DNA from: Sporomusa acidovorans | Lineage (GTDB): Bacteria > Bacillota > Negativicutes > Sporomusales > Sporomusaceae | Length of the DNA: 58,663 nt | Direction: 5' to 3' | NCBI RefSeq assembly: GCF_900101845.1 | Contig: NZ_FNAM01000037.1 | Location: forward strand, 3,292 to 61,954 | Part shown: positions 26,568 to 35,854 of the stretch, piece after piece | Numbering within the stretch: position 1 is the stretch's first letter | Layout: each line of letters opens with the position of its first letter | Position numbers and translations under genes: made by a program | The notes under the pieces: model-generated | Databases searched by the model: none | The model's input: only the letters and a program-made list of their open reading frames with translations | Told to the model about the DNA's origin: nothing

Positions 26568-27092
26568 GCGCATACTCCTTTTCACTTAAAATTTTCCTAT
26601 CAGTTGGCCGAATTTTCTATGAAAAACTCATAACAGTTCCCCCCATTCCCCTCATGCTGAAATATACTCTCTTTTGAGGTATTAAAAAAAGGATAATATT
26701 CTCAAAAAAGAATATTTTAGTAATTTTCTATATATTACACATAAATTCCTGCAGTTTTTATAATAAAAATACACCTACAACGGACAAAAATTCTTTTGTC
26801 CGTTGTAGGTGTATCAACATGAACACAAAACATGATTTTCTGCCACTCTCAACTTGCGACTTCCATTTCATTATTCTATATTTCAGGATTTAAACAGTTG
26901 CCGCAGGGAGATAACTTTACCTCTAGAAGCCCCGAAATTGCTCCATGTACAAATAAGGCAATCTTTTTTTGTAAAATAATATATTTTTTTACTTATTTTA
27001 GGAGGAAATAATTGGAAGGAGTCGAATATAACATTGGTTTTGCGAGTCGTTTTTCAGGTATTTATAGAATAAAGTATTATTGGAGAAGTACT
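26568..27092. other. Divergent control region with hairpins
   Basis: Holds the start regions of the OPT (minus) and PAS kinase (plus) genes. Visible structures: a small hairpin AATATTCT/AGAATATT near 26696-26717 and the perfect 21-bp inverted repeat at 26769-26814. GGAGG occurs at 27001 before a TTG at 27012, and GGAG before the ATG at 27093. No short gene was found. Confidence 0.6.
26769..26814. repeat. Perfect 21-bp inverted repeat
   Basis: Left arm 26769-26789 (ATACACCTACAACGGACAAA plus one A) and right arm 26794-26814 are exact reverse complements with a 4-base loop. It lies between divergent genes, where no terminator is needed. Confidence 0.9.
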
Positions 27093-28823
27093 ATGTCATC
27101 TCTTCAACTGTCCATATGCGGCTCCCTGATTGGGATTATATCGACTTTACTGGTCTATTTATATCTTTTTATCCTATATCGTGAACGGCATATTGGAGTT
27201 TGGGTTATAAGCTGGCTTTGTTATTCTCTTCGTATGGTTTTATTTAATTTTGAGATTTTACCTTGGAAATATTCACTGCCCGCCTACCTTATTTGTCATC
27301 TACTCTATCTAGCCTGTGGTTTACTGTTTGTGTGGAGCACTTGTCTGCTTATCGGTAAACCGCTGAGACGTTATTGGTGGAATGCAACATTTTTGGTATT
27401 CTTATTAGATGCCCTTTTTAGTTTTGCTCGCCTGCATTATTTGTTTACTATGGTTACGGGCGCTTTATTTTTCGGGAGCGCGCTTTTATGGGTGGGCTCC
27501 GTGTTTATCCGGCATTTGCAGGCAAACCGGGTAGGGCACTGCATCGTTGGCTGTGCCTTTATCCTTTGGGGAATCATTACAATTATTCGGCCTTGCATTG
27601 TTCAAGTGCCAACGCTGCTTTTCTGGAGTAATATTATTACTGGCATTCTCCGGCCGCTTATTGCCGCCGGCATGCTGGCGATATATTTTGAAAAAGCCAG
27701 ACTGGAACTAATTCATAAGGAAGCACAATACCGGCTGCTGGCGGAAAATGCAATTGATATTATTTACCGCTATAAGGTCCTGCCGCGTGCAAGATTTGAA
27801 TATGTGAGCCCTGCAGTACTTTCTGTTACCGGCTATACGCCTGCAGAATTCTATGCGAATGCCAAGCTGATATTTAAGCTTATACATCCTAATGATTTGT
27901 CCCTATTTTCCTGCTATATTGCCAATCCCTTTCAGCGAAATGATTTACCTCTTACCCTGAGACTAATCCGCAAGGATGGAAAAGTAATCTGGTTTGAGCA
28001 AAAATGTGTACCTGTCTATGATAAATCAGGAAATTTAGAGGCGGTAGAAGGCATTATCCGGGATGTTACTGTCCGTAAAGAACTAGAGCAAGTTGTCTCC
28101 CGTGTCGAATGCATGAATATGGTGGGTGAGATGGCAGCCAATGTTGCTCATGAAATACGCAATCCAATGACTACCGTGCGCGGCTATCTGCAAATGCTGG
28201 AAAAAAAGCAACCGTGCCCTGCCTGTAAAGAACGCTTTGCCATAATGATCGAGGAATTGGACAGAGCCAATACGATTATCAGCGAATACCTGACGCTTGC
28301 CAAAGATAAACGGGCCGACTTAAAAAACTGCAGCCTAAACAGGATTGTTACATCGTTGTTTCCGCTGATGCAAGCCCATGCCGCCGCATCTAATTCACAC
28401 ATTGAACTGGAACTGACCGACGTCCCGGAGCTTTTCCTTGATGAAAATGAAATCCGCCAACTAATCTTAAACCTGGTGCACAACGGGCTCGAAGCTATGC
28501 CTGAAGGCGGCAATCTAACAATAGGCACTCTGCATAACCGGGATGTAGTAACCCTGTCAATTCGTGACCAGGGCCACGGCATTCCCGGAGATATACGGGA
28601 AAAATTAGGAACACCTTTTTTAAGCACCAAGGATACCGGGACAGGCCTGGGAATACCGATATGCTTTAGAATCGCCCACCGGCATCATGCCGTCATTGGT
28701 ATTGATACAGGCACTAACGGAACCACCTTTACCATTAATTTTAAATTACCCGGTCAATTTTTTCGAGAAGCCCAAACAGTCGTTAATGATCCAACAAGCG
28801 GTAACCAACAGCTGATTCCGTAA
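27093..28823 (+). CDS. Membrane PAS-domain histidine kinase, paralogue of the one at 1495
   Basis: 576 residues with the same layout as the kinase at 1495-3168: seven N-terminal helices, PAS domain at about 210-325 (GIIRDVTVRKELEQ), H-box AHEIRNPMTTVRGYLQML with His about 353, and HATPase boxes NLVHNGLEAMP, DQGHGIP and GTGLGIP. The two proteins align end to end apart from a 25-residue tail here. Start placed at ATG 27093 by comparison with the paralogue and by the GGAG seven bases before it; a TTG at 27012 also has GGAGG upstream and would add 27 residues. No cognate response regulator nearby; likely an orphan sporulation-type kinase. Confidence 0.88.
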   Translation: MSSLQLSICGSLIGIISTLLVYLYLFILYRERHIGVWVISWLCYSLRMVLFNFEILPWKYSLPAYLICHLLYLACGLLFVWSTCLLIGKPLRRYWWNATFLVFLLDALFSFARLHYLFTMVTGALFFGSALLWVGSVFIRHLQANRVGHCIVGCAFILWGIITIIRPCIVQVPTLLFWSNIITGILRPLIAAGMLAIYFEKARLELIHKEAQYRLLAENAIDIIYRYKVLPRARFEYVSPAVLSVTGYTPAEFYANAKLIFKLIHPNDLSLFSCYIANPFQRNDLPLTLRLIRKDGKVIWFEQKCVPVYDKSGNLEAVEGIIRDVTVRKELEQVVSRVECMNMVGEMAANVAHEIRNPMTTVRGYLQMLEKKQPCPACKERFAIMIEELDRANTIISEYLTLAKDKRADLKNCSLNRIVTSLFPLMQAHAAASNSHIELELTDVPELFLDENEIRQLILNLVHNGLEAMPEGGNLTIGTLHNRDVVTLSIRDQGHGIPGDIREKLGTPFLSTKDTGTGLGIPICFRIAHRHHAVIGIDTGTNGTTFTINFKLPGQFFREAQTVVNDPTSGNQQLIP

Positions 28824-28888
28824 TAATATGTTTCGGCCTGTTTGGTTTTCTATAATTTATCGATTTGCTACCTGCTTCCAGAGTGTAT

Positions 28889-30772
28889 TTACTCCTTGAG
28901 AACATCAAAGTCCTCTTTGCTTTCCAGTTGATTAGAAAATACGGCAGCATATAACCCCTTTGCATTCAACAGGTCGCTGTGGTTTCCCTGCTCAACAATC
29001 TGACCGTTCTTTAGCACCAAAATCTGGTCGGCCTCCTGAATGGTATTGAGCCGGTGAGCGATGATAAACGTAGTACGCCCTTTCATAATGTTGCGCAAGG
29101 CATCCTGAATAAAATATTCTGTGCGAGTATCAATACTGCTGGTAGCCTCATCCAGGATAAGGATCGCCGGATCGGCTAAAATTGCCCGGGCAATAGCGAT
29201 AAGCTGCCGTTGACCCTGACTTAGATTGCCGCCGTTTTCTGAAAGCCAGGTATCATACTGATAAGGTAAACGTTTAATAAAGGCAGCGGCGTTGGCTAAT
29301 AATGCCGCTTGCTCCATTTCGTCATCGGTTGCTGCCGGTCGGCCATAGCGAATATTGTCCTTAATCGTGCCGGAAAACAAATAGGTATCTTGCAACACAA
29401 TGCCAAAGCATGTACGGAGACTATCCCGCGTATACTGGCGGATATCACGGCCGTCAAGCAGGATGCGGCCGCCGGTAACATCATAAAACCGCGTAAGCAA
29501 ATTAACAATGGTTGTCTTGCCCGCCCCGGTAGAACCAACAAGTGCGGTACTGGTGCCGGCAGCGGCTACAAAATTTACCTCTTTTAGTACCGGCATATCC
29601 GGTCTGTAGCCAAAACTGACATGGTCAAAGACCACTTCTCCTTTGGGGTCCGCAAGCTCAACAGCCTCAGGCAGATCAGCCGGCTCCTCAGCCTGGTCCA
29701 GAACTTCAAAAACCCGTTCAGCACCGGCCACCCCGGATTGCAATGTATTAAAAATATTGGCCAATTCATTGACAGGCCGGACAAATTGCCGAGAATAACT
29801 GATAAAGCTGGCAATGGTGCCGACAGAGATTACATCATGAACTGCCAGCACACCACCAACAATGGCGATAGCTCCAAAGCCGATATTGGTGATAACATTC
29901 ATGATCGGCATAAGCAAAGCAGACCATATTTGCGCAATTGACCCAACTTCGCAAAGTCTGTGATTGATAGTTTTAAAGTCCGCAATGGCCTTATGTTCAT
30001 GATTAAATGCCTTAATCACCTGAATACCGGCAACAGTCTCTTCCACATGGGCATTTAAATGTCCCAGCTCAACTTGTGTTTTTTTAAACAATACGTTGGT
30101 CTTTTGCGAAATAACACGAGTCAAAATAATAACCAACGGCAAAGTAATCAAAGCCGCCAGAGTCAGTACGGGACTTAACACCAGCATCATCACAAAAGAA
30201 CCCGTAATAGCAATCGAAGCCGACATGAGGTGGGAAATGGACTGCGATATGGTATTGCTGACGTTATCGGTGTCATTCGCTAATCGGCTCATCAACTCAC
30301 CATGGGGATGGACGTCAAAGTAGGCAAGCGGCAGTTTTTGCAGCTTGGCAAATAAAGTTGCCCGTAACTGCCTGACGACCTGCTGGGAAATACCGGCCAT
30401 CAGCCACCCCTGCCCCCAGCCGAGCAGCCAGTCTGCCAGGTACGTAACAGCCAGAATCAGCAGTAACACTTCCAGCGTGACCTGCGGTGCCGGAGCCGTC
30501 ATGCTGTCAATCGTCACACCGATTATATACGGGCCTATCAACGCCAATACCGAATCAGCCAGAATTAAGAAAAAAATAACGATAAGCATTCTTCGTTCCT
30601 GGCGTAAATACTGCCACAAGCGCCGCATGGTTCGCGTAAAGTTTTTAGGTTTGGCAGTGCCGCGGGGTCGGCGCCCCCCAAAGGCCCTGCCAATGCCCGG
30701 ACTGCGCCAGGACTGGTTTGACGCCGGTACACGGTGATCAGGATTGCTGTTTTGCGCGTTGCCTTCCGTCAT
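28889..30772 (-). CDS. ABC exporter subunit (fused membrane and ATPase domains), catalytic half
   Basis: 627 residues. A basic, disordered N-terminus of about 50 residues precedes a six-helix type I exporter domain (about 60-360) and the nucleotide-binding domain with Walker A GSTGAGKTTI, signature LSQGQ, Walker B ILILDEATSSID with the catalytic Glu intact, and the His of the H-loop (IAHRLN). It begins 6 bases after the stop of the partner gene at 30779-32512, so they form a heterodimeric exporter of the BmrCD/TM287-288 kind. The substrate may be a drug, lipid or peptide; not determinable here. Confidence 0.92.
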   Translation of the reverse strand: MTEGNAQNSNPDHRVPASNQSWRSPGIGRAFGGRRPRGTAKPKNFTRTMRRLWQYLRQERRMLIVIFFLILADSVLALIGPYIIGVTIDSMTAPAPQVTLEVLLLILAVTYLADWLLGWGQGWLMAGISQQVVRQLRATLFAKLQKLPLAYFDVHPHGELMSRLANDTDNVSNTISQSISHLMSASIAITGSFVMMLVLSPVLTLAALITLPLVIILTRVISQKTNVLFKKTQVELGHLNAHVEETVAGIQVIKAFNHEHKAIADFKTINHRLCEVGSIAQIWSALLMPIMNVITNIGFGAIAIVGGVLAVHDVISVGTIASFISYSRQFVRPVNELANIFNTLQSGVAGAERVFEVLDQAEEPADLPEAVELADPKGEVVFDHVSFGYRPDMPVLKEVNFVAAAGTSTALVGSTGAGKTTIVNLLTRFYDVTGGRILLDGRDIRQYTRDSLRTCFGIVLQDTYLFSGTIKDNIRYGRPAATDDEMEQAALLANAAAFIKRLPYQYDTWLSENGGNLSQGQRQLIAIARAILADPAILILDEATSSIDTRTEYFIQDALRNIMKGRTTFIIAHRLNTIQEADQILVLKNGQIVEQGNHSDLLNAKGLYAAVFSNQLESKEDFDVLKE

Positions 30773-30778
30773 TAATGG

Positions 30779-32512
30779 TTATCTCCTTCCCCGCTGAGAC
30801 TGGACAATCTCCCGGTAAATCCCGCTGCTTGCCAATAGCTCAGAATGAGTACCGCAGGCCGCAATTGTTCCTTGTTCCATAACAGCAATTTTATCCGCAG
30901 CCAGAACCGAACTAATCCGCTGCGCCACAATCAGACAAGTCAGCTGATTGGCATATTGGTTTAACGCTGCTTTTATTTTTTCTTCTGTGACCACATCCAC
31001 CGCGCTGGTACAATCATCGAGAATAAGGATGGTAGGCTTCCTAACAAGTGCTCTGGCAATGGCGAGCCGTTGCTTCTGCCCGCCCGACAAATTAACGCCT
31101 CCCTGTCCTAATAAGGTGTTGTACCCTTCCGGAAAAGACATAATGAAATCATGCGCCGCTGCCAGTTTTGCTGCTGCTTCCACCTCGTGAGCGGCAGCAT
31201 TTTCTTTACCCCAGCGGATATTTTCCATAATGGTTCCGGTAAATAAGACCGCTTGCTGCGGCACAAGGGCAATTTTCTCCCGTAACTGGCCTGGATTAAT
31301 CTCCGTTATATCATGGCCGTCGATTTTTATTGAACCTGCCGTTATTTCGTAAAAACGCGGAATAAGGTTGACCAGGCTGGTTTTGCCTGCACCGGTCGAA
31401 CCAATAATACCAATCGTCTGGCCAGGCAGGCAGGTCAGGCTGATATCTTTCAAAACCGGCTGGCCACCGAATCCGTCATAGCTAAAGCTGACATTTTCAA
31501 AATCAATACGGCCATTGTCTACCAGCTGAGTGCCGGCATAGCCTGTAACCCATTTGGCGTCGTTTTGCTGGTCAAAGACTTCGCCAATCCGCACAATCGA
31601 GGCTTTTGCCCTGACAAAGTTATTAAATATAAGGAACATAATCATTAACGACACCAATATCTGCGTCATATAGTTGATAAACGCAATTATATGTCCGGCC
31701 TGCACCTGCCCGGCGTGAATCCCCAGTCCCCCCATCCACAACACCATAACAACGCCAAGGTTAACAGTAAGGGCTATGCTGGGACTAAAAACGGACATCA
31801 GGCGAATAGCCCCCGCCGATTTCTCCTGCAATTCCTGGTTGGCTGCCGCAAATTTTTCCTGCTCATAGGCAAATCGTTTAAACGCCTTAACCACTCTAAT
31901 CCCTGACAAATATTCTCTCATAACGGCATTAACCCGGTCCAGCGCAGCTTGGACCCCAACAAAACGGGGAAAACCGATCTTAATATTGATGGCTATCAAT
32001 AAGGCAACGACCGGAACGACTAACACCAGTACCACCGCTAAGCGCGGATTAAGGTTAATAGCCATAACCAAACTGCCGATACATAAAAGCGGTGCTTTAA
32101 GCGAAATTCGCATTAGCCCATTGGCCAAAAGCTGCACTTGATTGACATCATTGGTTATCCGGGTTATCAATGAACTCCGATTGAGGTTATCAATATTCGT
32201 AAATGCCAGCATCTGAATTTTTTCGTATAGATCGCTCCGCAGGTCCGCGCCGAATTGCTGCGATACCTTACTGGAAATAACATTGCGCAGCGAGGCCGCC
32301 AGGGCACCGCATGCCGTTATAAAAACCATAAGAGCACCCTGGCTTAGAATATAATCGGTCCGCCTGCCTGCCACCCCTATGTCAATGATTTTGGACATGA
32401 TGGTGGGAAGCAAAAGATCGCAGGTGGCTTCAATGGTTACAAACAGGGCAGCAACCAGAAACTGTCTCCCATATTTGGTTTTATATCTATGCAAAAAAGC
32501 CCAGGTGCGCAT
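30779..32512 (-). CDS. ABC exporter subunit, degenerate-site half
   Basis: 577 residues: six-helix exporter domain then ATPase domain with Walker A GSTGAGKTSL, signature LSGGQKQRLAIARAL and Walker B ILILDDCTSAVD, where the usual catalytic Glu is Asp. Also the H-loop His is replaced (VAQRIS). Loss of the catalytic Glu and switch His in one partner is the rule for heterodimeric exporters with one dead ATP site. Start set at ATG 32512 (MRTWAFLHRYK) behind GGAGGTGGAAGG; the frame could begin 15 residues earlier without benefit. First gene of the two-gene operon. Confidence 0.92.
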   Translation of the reverse strand: MRTWAFLHRYKTKYGRQFLVAALFVTIEATCDLLLPTIMSKIIDIGVAGRRTDYILSQGALMVFITACGALAASLRNVISSKVSQQFGADLRSDLYEKIQMLAFTNIDNLNRSSLITRITNDVNQVQLLANGLMRISLKAPLLCIGSLVMAINLNPRLAVVLVLVVPVVALLIAINIKIGFPRFVGVQAALDRVNAVMREYLSGIRVVKAFKRFAYEQEKFAAANQELQEKSAGAIRLMSVFSPSIALTVNLGVVMVLWMGGLGIHAGQVQAGHIIAFINYMTQILVSLMIMFLIFNNFVRAKASIVRIGEVFDQQNDAKWVTGYAGTQLVDNGRIDFENVSFSYDGFGGQPVLKDISLTCLPGQTIGIIGSTGAGKTSLVNLIPRFYEITAGSIKIDGHDITEINPGQLREKIALVPQQAVLFTGTIMENIRWGKENAAAHEVEAAAKLAAAHDFIMSFPEGYNTLLGQGGVNLSGGQKQRLAIARALVRKPTILILDDCTSAVDVVTEEKIKAALNQYANQLTCLIVAQRISSVLAADKIAVMEQGTIAACGTHSELLASSGIYREIVQSQRGRR

Positions 32513-32639
32513 CTTCCTTCCACCTCCGTCCATCTGTAATATGGCTAACACTCCCAATTATACCATAGTATACAGCCAATAAAAAAATAAGAGAGGTATC
32601 CCCCTCTTTCTCATCACTTTTGGTGCATAGCCTGATTAC

Positions 32640-32812
32640 AGCAGGCAACGACACAACCAAAATTTTTCATTTTTTCGGCTTATCGCGGTAGAATGCGATA
32701 GCTGCCAGGATTTTGCCTCGCAGGCAGTCATGCTGTCCACGCTTTTTAGTACCATTACCTTGACCTTAGCCATTTATGCGGCCCAATTATTGTTTCCCGG
32801 CCGACTGCGACA
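32640..32812 (+). pseudogene. Remnant of an AEC (auxin efflux carrier family) permease
   Basis: A plus-strand frame with no start codon or upstream part reads ...ECDSCQDFASQAVMLSTL followed by FSTITLTLAIYAA. This matches the last helix region of AEC permeases (consensus ...ASxxVxxSTLxSxxTL). The first ~250 residues are missing and an in-frame stop precedes the piece, so it is a decayed gene end. Confidence 0.45.
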
Positions 32813-32819
32813 ATATACT

Positions 32820-32868
32820 CAAACCACCTCAAAAATCCTATTGACTATAGGGTCTTTGAGGTGGTTTG
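32820..32868. terminator. Hairpin beside the small zinc-ribbon gene
   Basis: CAAACCACCTCAAA and TTTGAGGTGGTTTG pair perfectly, with an inner CCTAT/ATAGG pair. It follows the minus-strand gene at 32870 by two bases; T-run weak. Confidence 0.6.
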
Positions 32869-32869
32869 C

Positions 32870-33055
32870 TTACGGTCTGCTTTTATAAGTGTACGGCTGA
32901 TTCCTCTGGCTGGTAAAATAGGATTTTGCCTCCTCAAAATCGCATGCCGGATTTTTACACTTTCTTAATACTGTCAAATAAGATTCCTGGAGTTTAAGCG
33001 TTATCAACGAACGCTGTTTACATTTTGGACATATGGATTTTGGACTAAAAGGCAC
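32870..33055 (-). CDS. 61-residue zinc-ribbon-like protein
   Basis: Starts at GTG, eight bases after GGGAG. Cys pairs CPKC (residues 9 and 12) and CKNPAC (33 and 38) are spaced as in a small zinc ribbon. Basic outside the ribbon, ending in NQPYTYKSRP. The family is not recognised; nucleic-acid or protein binding would fit the fold. Free-standing with a hairpin at its end. Confidence 0.7.
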   Translation of the reverse strand: MPFSPKSICPKCKQRSLITLKLQESYLTVLRKCKNPACDFEEAKSYFTSQRNQPYTYKSRP

Positions 33056-33199
33056 AACCTCATCTCCCTTCCTCTATAAAATATACCATTCGCCGAGAGG
33101 AAAAAAATTCCTTTTGTTAATAATTATGCTCAAATTCATCGTTTGCATAATTTAAGTCTCCGCCATTAATTTATAAGTTGTGGCTCATCGCCTATAATC

Positions 33200-33976
33200 T
33201 TATACTCTTTCTCTTCTACAAGAGTGCGTACTGCTTTGACCCTTCTGTGCTTTTATCATAAGAAAAGGTGGTCTTCTTCGTTCATTTTTCAGATCCTTAT
33301 TAATTATCTCCGCTTCTTTAATCGGTGTTGGCTCTAACACTTTCACAATCTTAAACCCGCATCCAATTAGAGTATTCATAATAGTAGACATTGTCCTGTG
33401 ATATTTAATAACATCCTTAATAAGCCAATTTTGTTTTCTTATCCCTTCATCATTATAATCATCTAATATCCAATGCATTTTCTCGCCATTTTCATTTTTG
33501 CACCAGCCATCAGGAATTTGTTTGGCGGTTGCGACAGGATGTTCTTGGGAAAAGATCAAAAATCCATTATTTTTTAGACAATACAATATTCTCTCCAACA
33601 CATTTTTTAAATCGGCGATATAGTGAAAAGCTAACGAACTAAGCACCAAATCAAATTCTTCCCGGGGGAAGCCTATATCTTCAATAGGAAGGCAAACATA
33701 TTCTATGTTCTCATGTCGATAAATTTGTTTTGCCCGGGAAATCATTTTTTTTGAAATATCTACGCCAATGACCTTCGCAGCACCTTGCGATGCATACCGA
33801 CTACAAGCCTGTCCGAAGCCGCAGCCTAAATCCAATATACGCATTCCAGTTAAGTTTTCAGGCAAGAGCGATCTAAATGCAGGAATCTCAAGCACATCAT
33901 TAAGACCAGTCGAATTCAGTCTGAGATCAAGATAAGCCTGATAAAAAATATCATTGTCATAAATATTTTGTTTCAA
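33200..33976 (-). CDS. Class I SAM-dependent methyltransferase
   Basis: 258 residues. Motif I ILDLGCGFGQA, motif II acidic VIGVDISKKMI, motif IV FDLVLSSLAFHYI and motif V-like FLIFSQEHP give a Methyltransf_11/25-type Rossmann domain at about 45-150. The substrate is probably a small molecule; nothing nearby defines it. The last 15 residues (QSSTHSCRRERV) are basic and look like an extension past the fold. Follows the MmcQ gene by 43 bases in the same direction. Confidence 0.88.
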   Translation of the reverse strand: MKQNIYDNDIFYQAYLDLRLNSTGLNDVLEIPAFRSLLPENLTGMRILDLGCGFGQACSRYASQGAAKVIGVDISKKMISRAKQIYRHENIEYVCLPIEDIGFPREEFDLVLSSLAFHYIADLKNVLERILYCLKNNGFLIFSQEHPVATAKQIPDGWCKNENGEKMHWILDDYNDEGIRKQNWLIKDVIKYHRTMSTIMNTLIGCGFKIVKVLEPTPIKEAEIINKDLKNERRRPPFLMIKAQKGQSSTHSCRRERV

Positions 33977-34019
33977 AGCAATCCCCTCCAGTACTTATAT
34001 TCTCAAAGTATCCTTTTCC

Positions 34020-34379
34020 TCACCAATCTCCCCTTGAACCACTTCGCATTCTTTTGGGAAGGGACTTATAAACCAGATCATAAGAATGATCAATTAAACT
34101 TTTAATTTCTCCTTCCGGAATACTACCATCAAGCACTAGCGTGATCCAGTGGCGTTTATTTAAGTGGTAGCCAGGCGTTATACTTGCGTACTGTTGTCTT
34201 ACTATTTCGGAATAGCCAGGATCACATTTCAGCGACAGATTATCCAGTCCATTCCTCCGTGACAGCAACGCAAATATTTTTGATGCTACTTTTATTACAA
34301 TGACATCCGGTCCGAAAGGATAATCCTCCATGGCTCCGGGTTTAGCCAGACAATATAAAAACAGCTCTTTGGAATCCAT
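34020..34379 (-). CDS. MmcQ/YjbR-family protein
   Basis: 119 residues. Typical family blocks: LAKPGAMEDYPFGPDVIVIKVASKIFALL, LSLKCDP, and the YHLNKRHWITLVLDG stretch before the C-terminal helix. These small proteins adopt a CyaY-like fold and are described as DNA-binding; the cellular role is unclear. Start chosen at ATG 34379, nine bases after GGGGAG; an ATG three codons earlier overlaps that site. Likely in one unit with the methyltransferase gene. Confidence 0.88.
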   Translation of the reverse strand: MDSKELFLYCLAKPGAMEDYPFGPDVIVIKVASKIFALLSRRNGLDNLSLKCDPGYSEIVRQQYASITPGYHLNKRHWITLVLDGSIPEGEIKSLIDHSYDLVYKSLPKRMRSGSRGDW

Positions 34380-34535
34380 TTTACGCATCTCCCCTCAATC
34401 CTGTAAACATCGGTACACTTCTGTATAATTAACTTTTCCCTTCGATTCTATTAGCCCTAATATCCGTATAATTCGAATTTAAGAATTGCCAAGAAAGAAC
34501 TTGCTGATTATAATAATGATCAGGAGGTGCTAACC

Positions 34536-34802
34536 ATGTCCAAAAATAAAAAAACAATACCATGTGGTACCATCAACCCCAACACACTAAAAATTGCCGG
34601 AAAGCCTAACCGGGCTATGACCCCGGAAGTCAAACTCGCTCCTGTTTGGGTGGATCGAAAAAATGACTATAGGCGCCATAAGGAAAAACAAAAACTCCGC
34701 CGTTATTCCGATGAATATGGAAACGGCGGAATTTTTTTGTCTGTTAAAATCTCAGGTAATAGAAATTCTTCATTCTCCCCTTATTCAAGGAATATAAATT
34801 AG
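34536..34802 (+). CDS. Small basic protein whose frame runs through a terminator
   Basis: 88 residues from an ATG with AGGAGG nine bases upstream. Lys/Arg-rich (KNKKTIPCGTINPNTLKIAG, RKNDYRRHKEKQKLRR). I do not recognise the family. A strong terminator (34695-34748) lies inside the last third of the frame, so the part after about residue 55 is probably not ancestral: a single C-to-T change in the CAA codon just before the stem would give TAA. The natural product is therefore likely to have been about 51 residues. Confidence 0.5.
   Translation: MSKNKKTIPCGTINPNTLKIAGKPNRAMTPEVKLAPVWVDRKNDYRRHKEKQKLRRYSDEYGNGGIFLSVKISGNRNSSFSPYSRNIN
34695..34748 (+). terminator. Terminator overlapping the small basic gene
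   Basis: TCCGCCGTT and AACGGCGGA with a loop of about 27 bases containing further pairing, followed by seven T. Confidence 0.8.
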
Positions 34803-35621
34803 CCCGGCAAGAGAAGTATTGCCTTTCTTGATTAATAAGCTCTTATAATCCTGTAAGGCATCAAATAATTGCGTGAATTTTAGTCGTAGCCAAAAACGGA
34901 AGAACGTATGTGTTCCGCCCCCGAAAATCGGAATACGATTTAAAGTAAATAGTGTACAGTTCACCCTGTCTCGTCCAAAATTCACGGTAAAAGCTGCCCG
35001 ATACCCGGTTTCTTTCACCAAGCCTATAACCCGTTGATCATATTCGCCACCCGGATAAGCCAAGTATTCAACCTTTTTGCCAAGTCGCCACTCCAAACCT
35101 TCCTTGGAACGGAGCAACTGGGCACGAATCTCTTCATCAGAAGCTTTGGGCAAAGCTATATGGCTTAACGTGTGACTTTCGAAACTAATGCCGTTATCAC
35201 TCATTTCTTTTATTTGATCCCAGGTTAAATACCGGTTATTATTGCCTATAAAATCAGTAATCAAAAATATTGTGGCTTTAAAATGATATTTTTTCAAAAT
35301 TGGATAAGCCACTTGATAATTATCCTCATACCCATCATCAAAAGTAATCAAAATAGGTTTTGACGGAAGCTCTGTTCCATTTTGTAAATAGTCTGCCAAT
35401 TCATCTGGCCCGATAGGGGTATAGCCATGTTTGTATAAATACTTGATTTGTGCTTCAAACTCGCTATCGCTGAGTGTTAATGAATTATGGCTTTGATTAT
35501 TGATTTGGTGGTAGTTTAGAACCGGTACTCCCTGAAAGTAAGTAAAAAATATATAACTTATTCCTGCAATGATGATGAAAACTACGAGCAACCAGTTGAA
35601 ATTCTTCGTCAATGAGTACAA
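34785..35621 (-). CDS. Membrane-anchored polysaccharide deacetylase
   Basis: 278 residues: one N-terminal membrane anchor (WLLVVFIIIAGISYIFFTYF) then a NodB domain. Motif 1 ITFDDGYEDN gives the general base Asp and metal Asp; motif 2 SHTLSH the two metal His; YLAYPGGEYDQ and AAFTVNFG are motifs 3 and 4. Such enzymes remove N- or O-acetyl groups from cell-wall or extracellular polysaccharides (PgaB/IcaB-like in size). It acts outside the inner membrane. Convergent with the small basic gene, overlapping its end by 18 bases. Confidence 0.9.
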   Translation of the reverse strand: MYSLTKNFNWLLVVFIIIAGISYIFFTYFQGVPVLNYHQINNQSHNSLTLSDSEFEAQIKYLYKHGYTPIGPDELADYLQNGTELPSKPILITFDDGYEDNYQVAYPILKKYHFKATIFLITDFIGNNNRYLTWDQIKEMSDNGISFESHTLSHIALPKASDEEIRAQLLRSKEGLEWRLGKKVEYLAYPGGEYDQRVIGLVKETGYRAAFTVNFGRDRVNCTLFTLNRIPIFGGGTHTFFRFWLRLKFTQLFDALQDYKSLLIKKGNTSLAGLIYIP

Positions 35622-35854
35622 AAAAAAGGCATCTCCTTATATAATAAGTTCATACAAATACCAATAATTCGATATTTAGCTAAGAAAACCTCTTTAAAGT
35701 TATGTATTTATTCATTTGCCACCGCCGATGGACTAACCTTTATCATGAAAAAGGCTATAAAGACATTTTTCTCGAAACAATCAGCGCATTAAAAACAGGT
35801 CGCACATTTACAAAAGCCATGGACTTACGTCAACAAGCTGCCATAAAAACAAAC

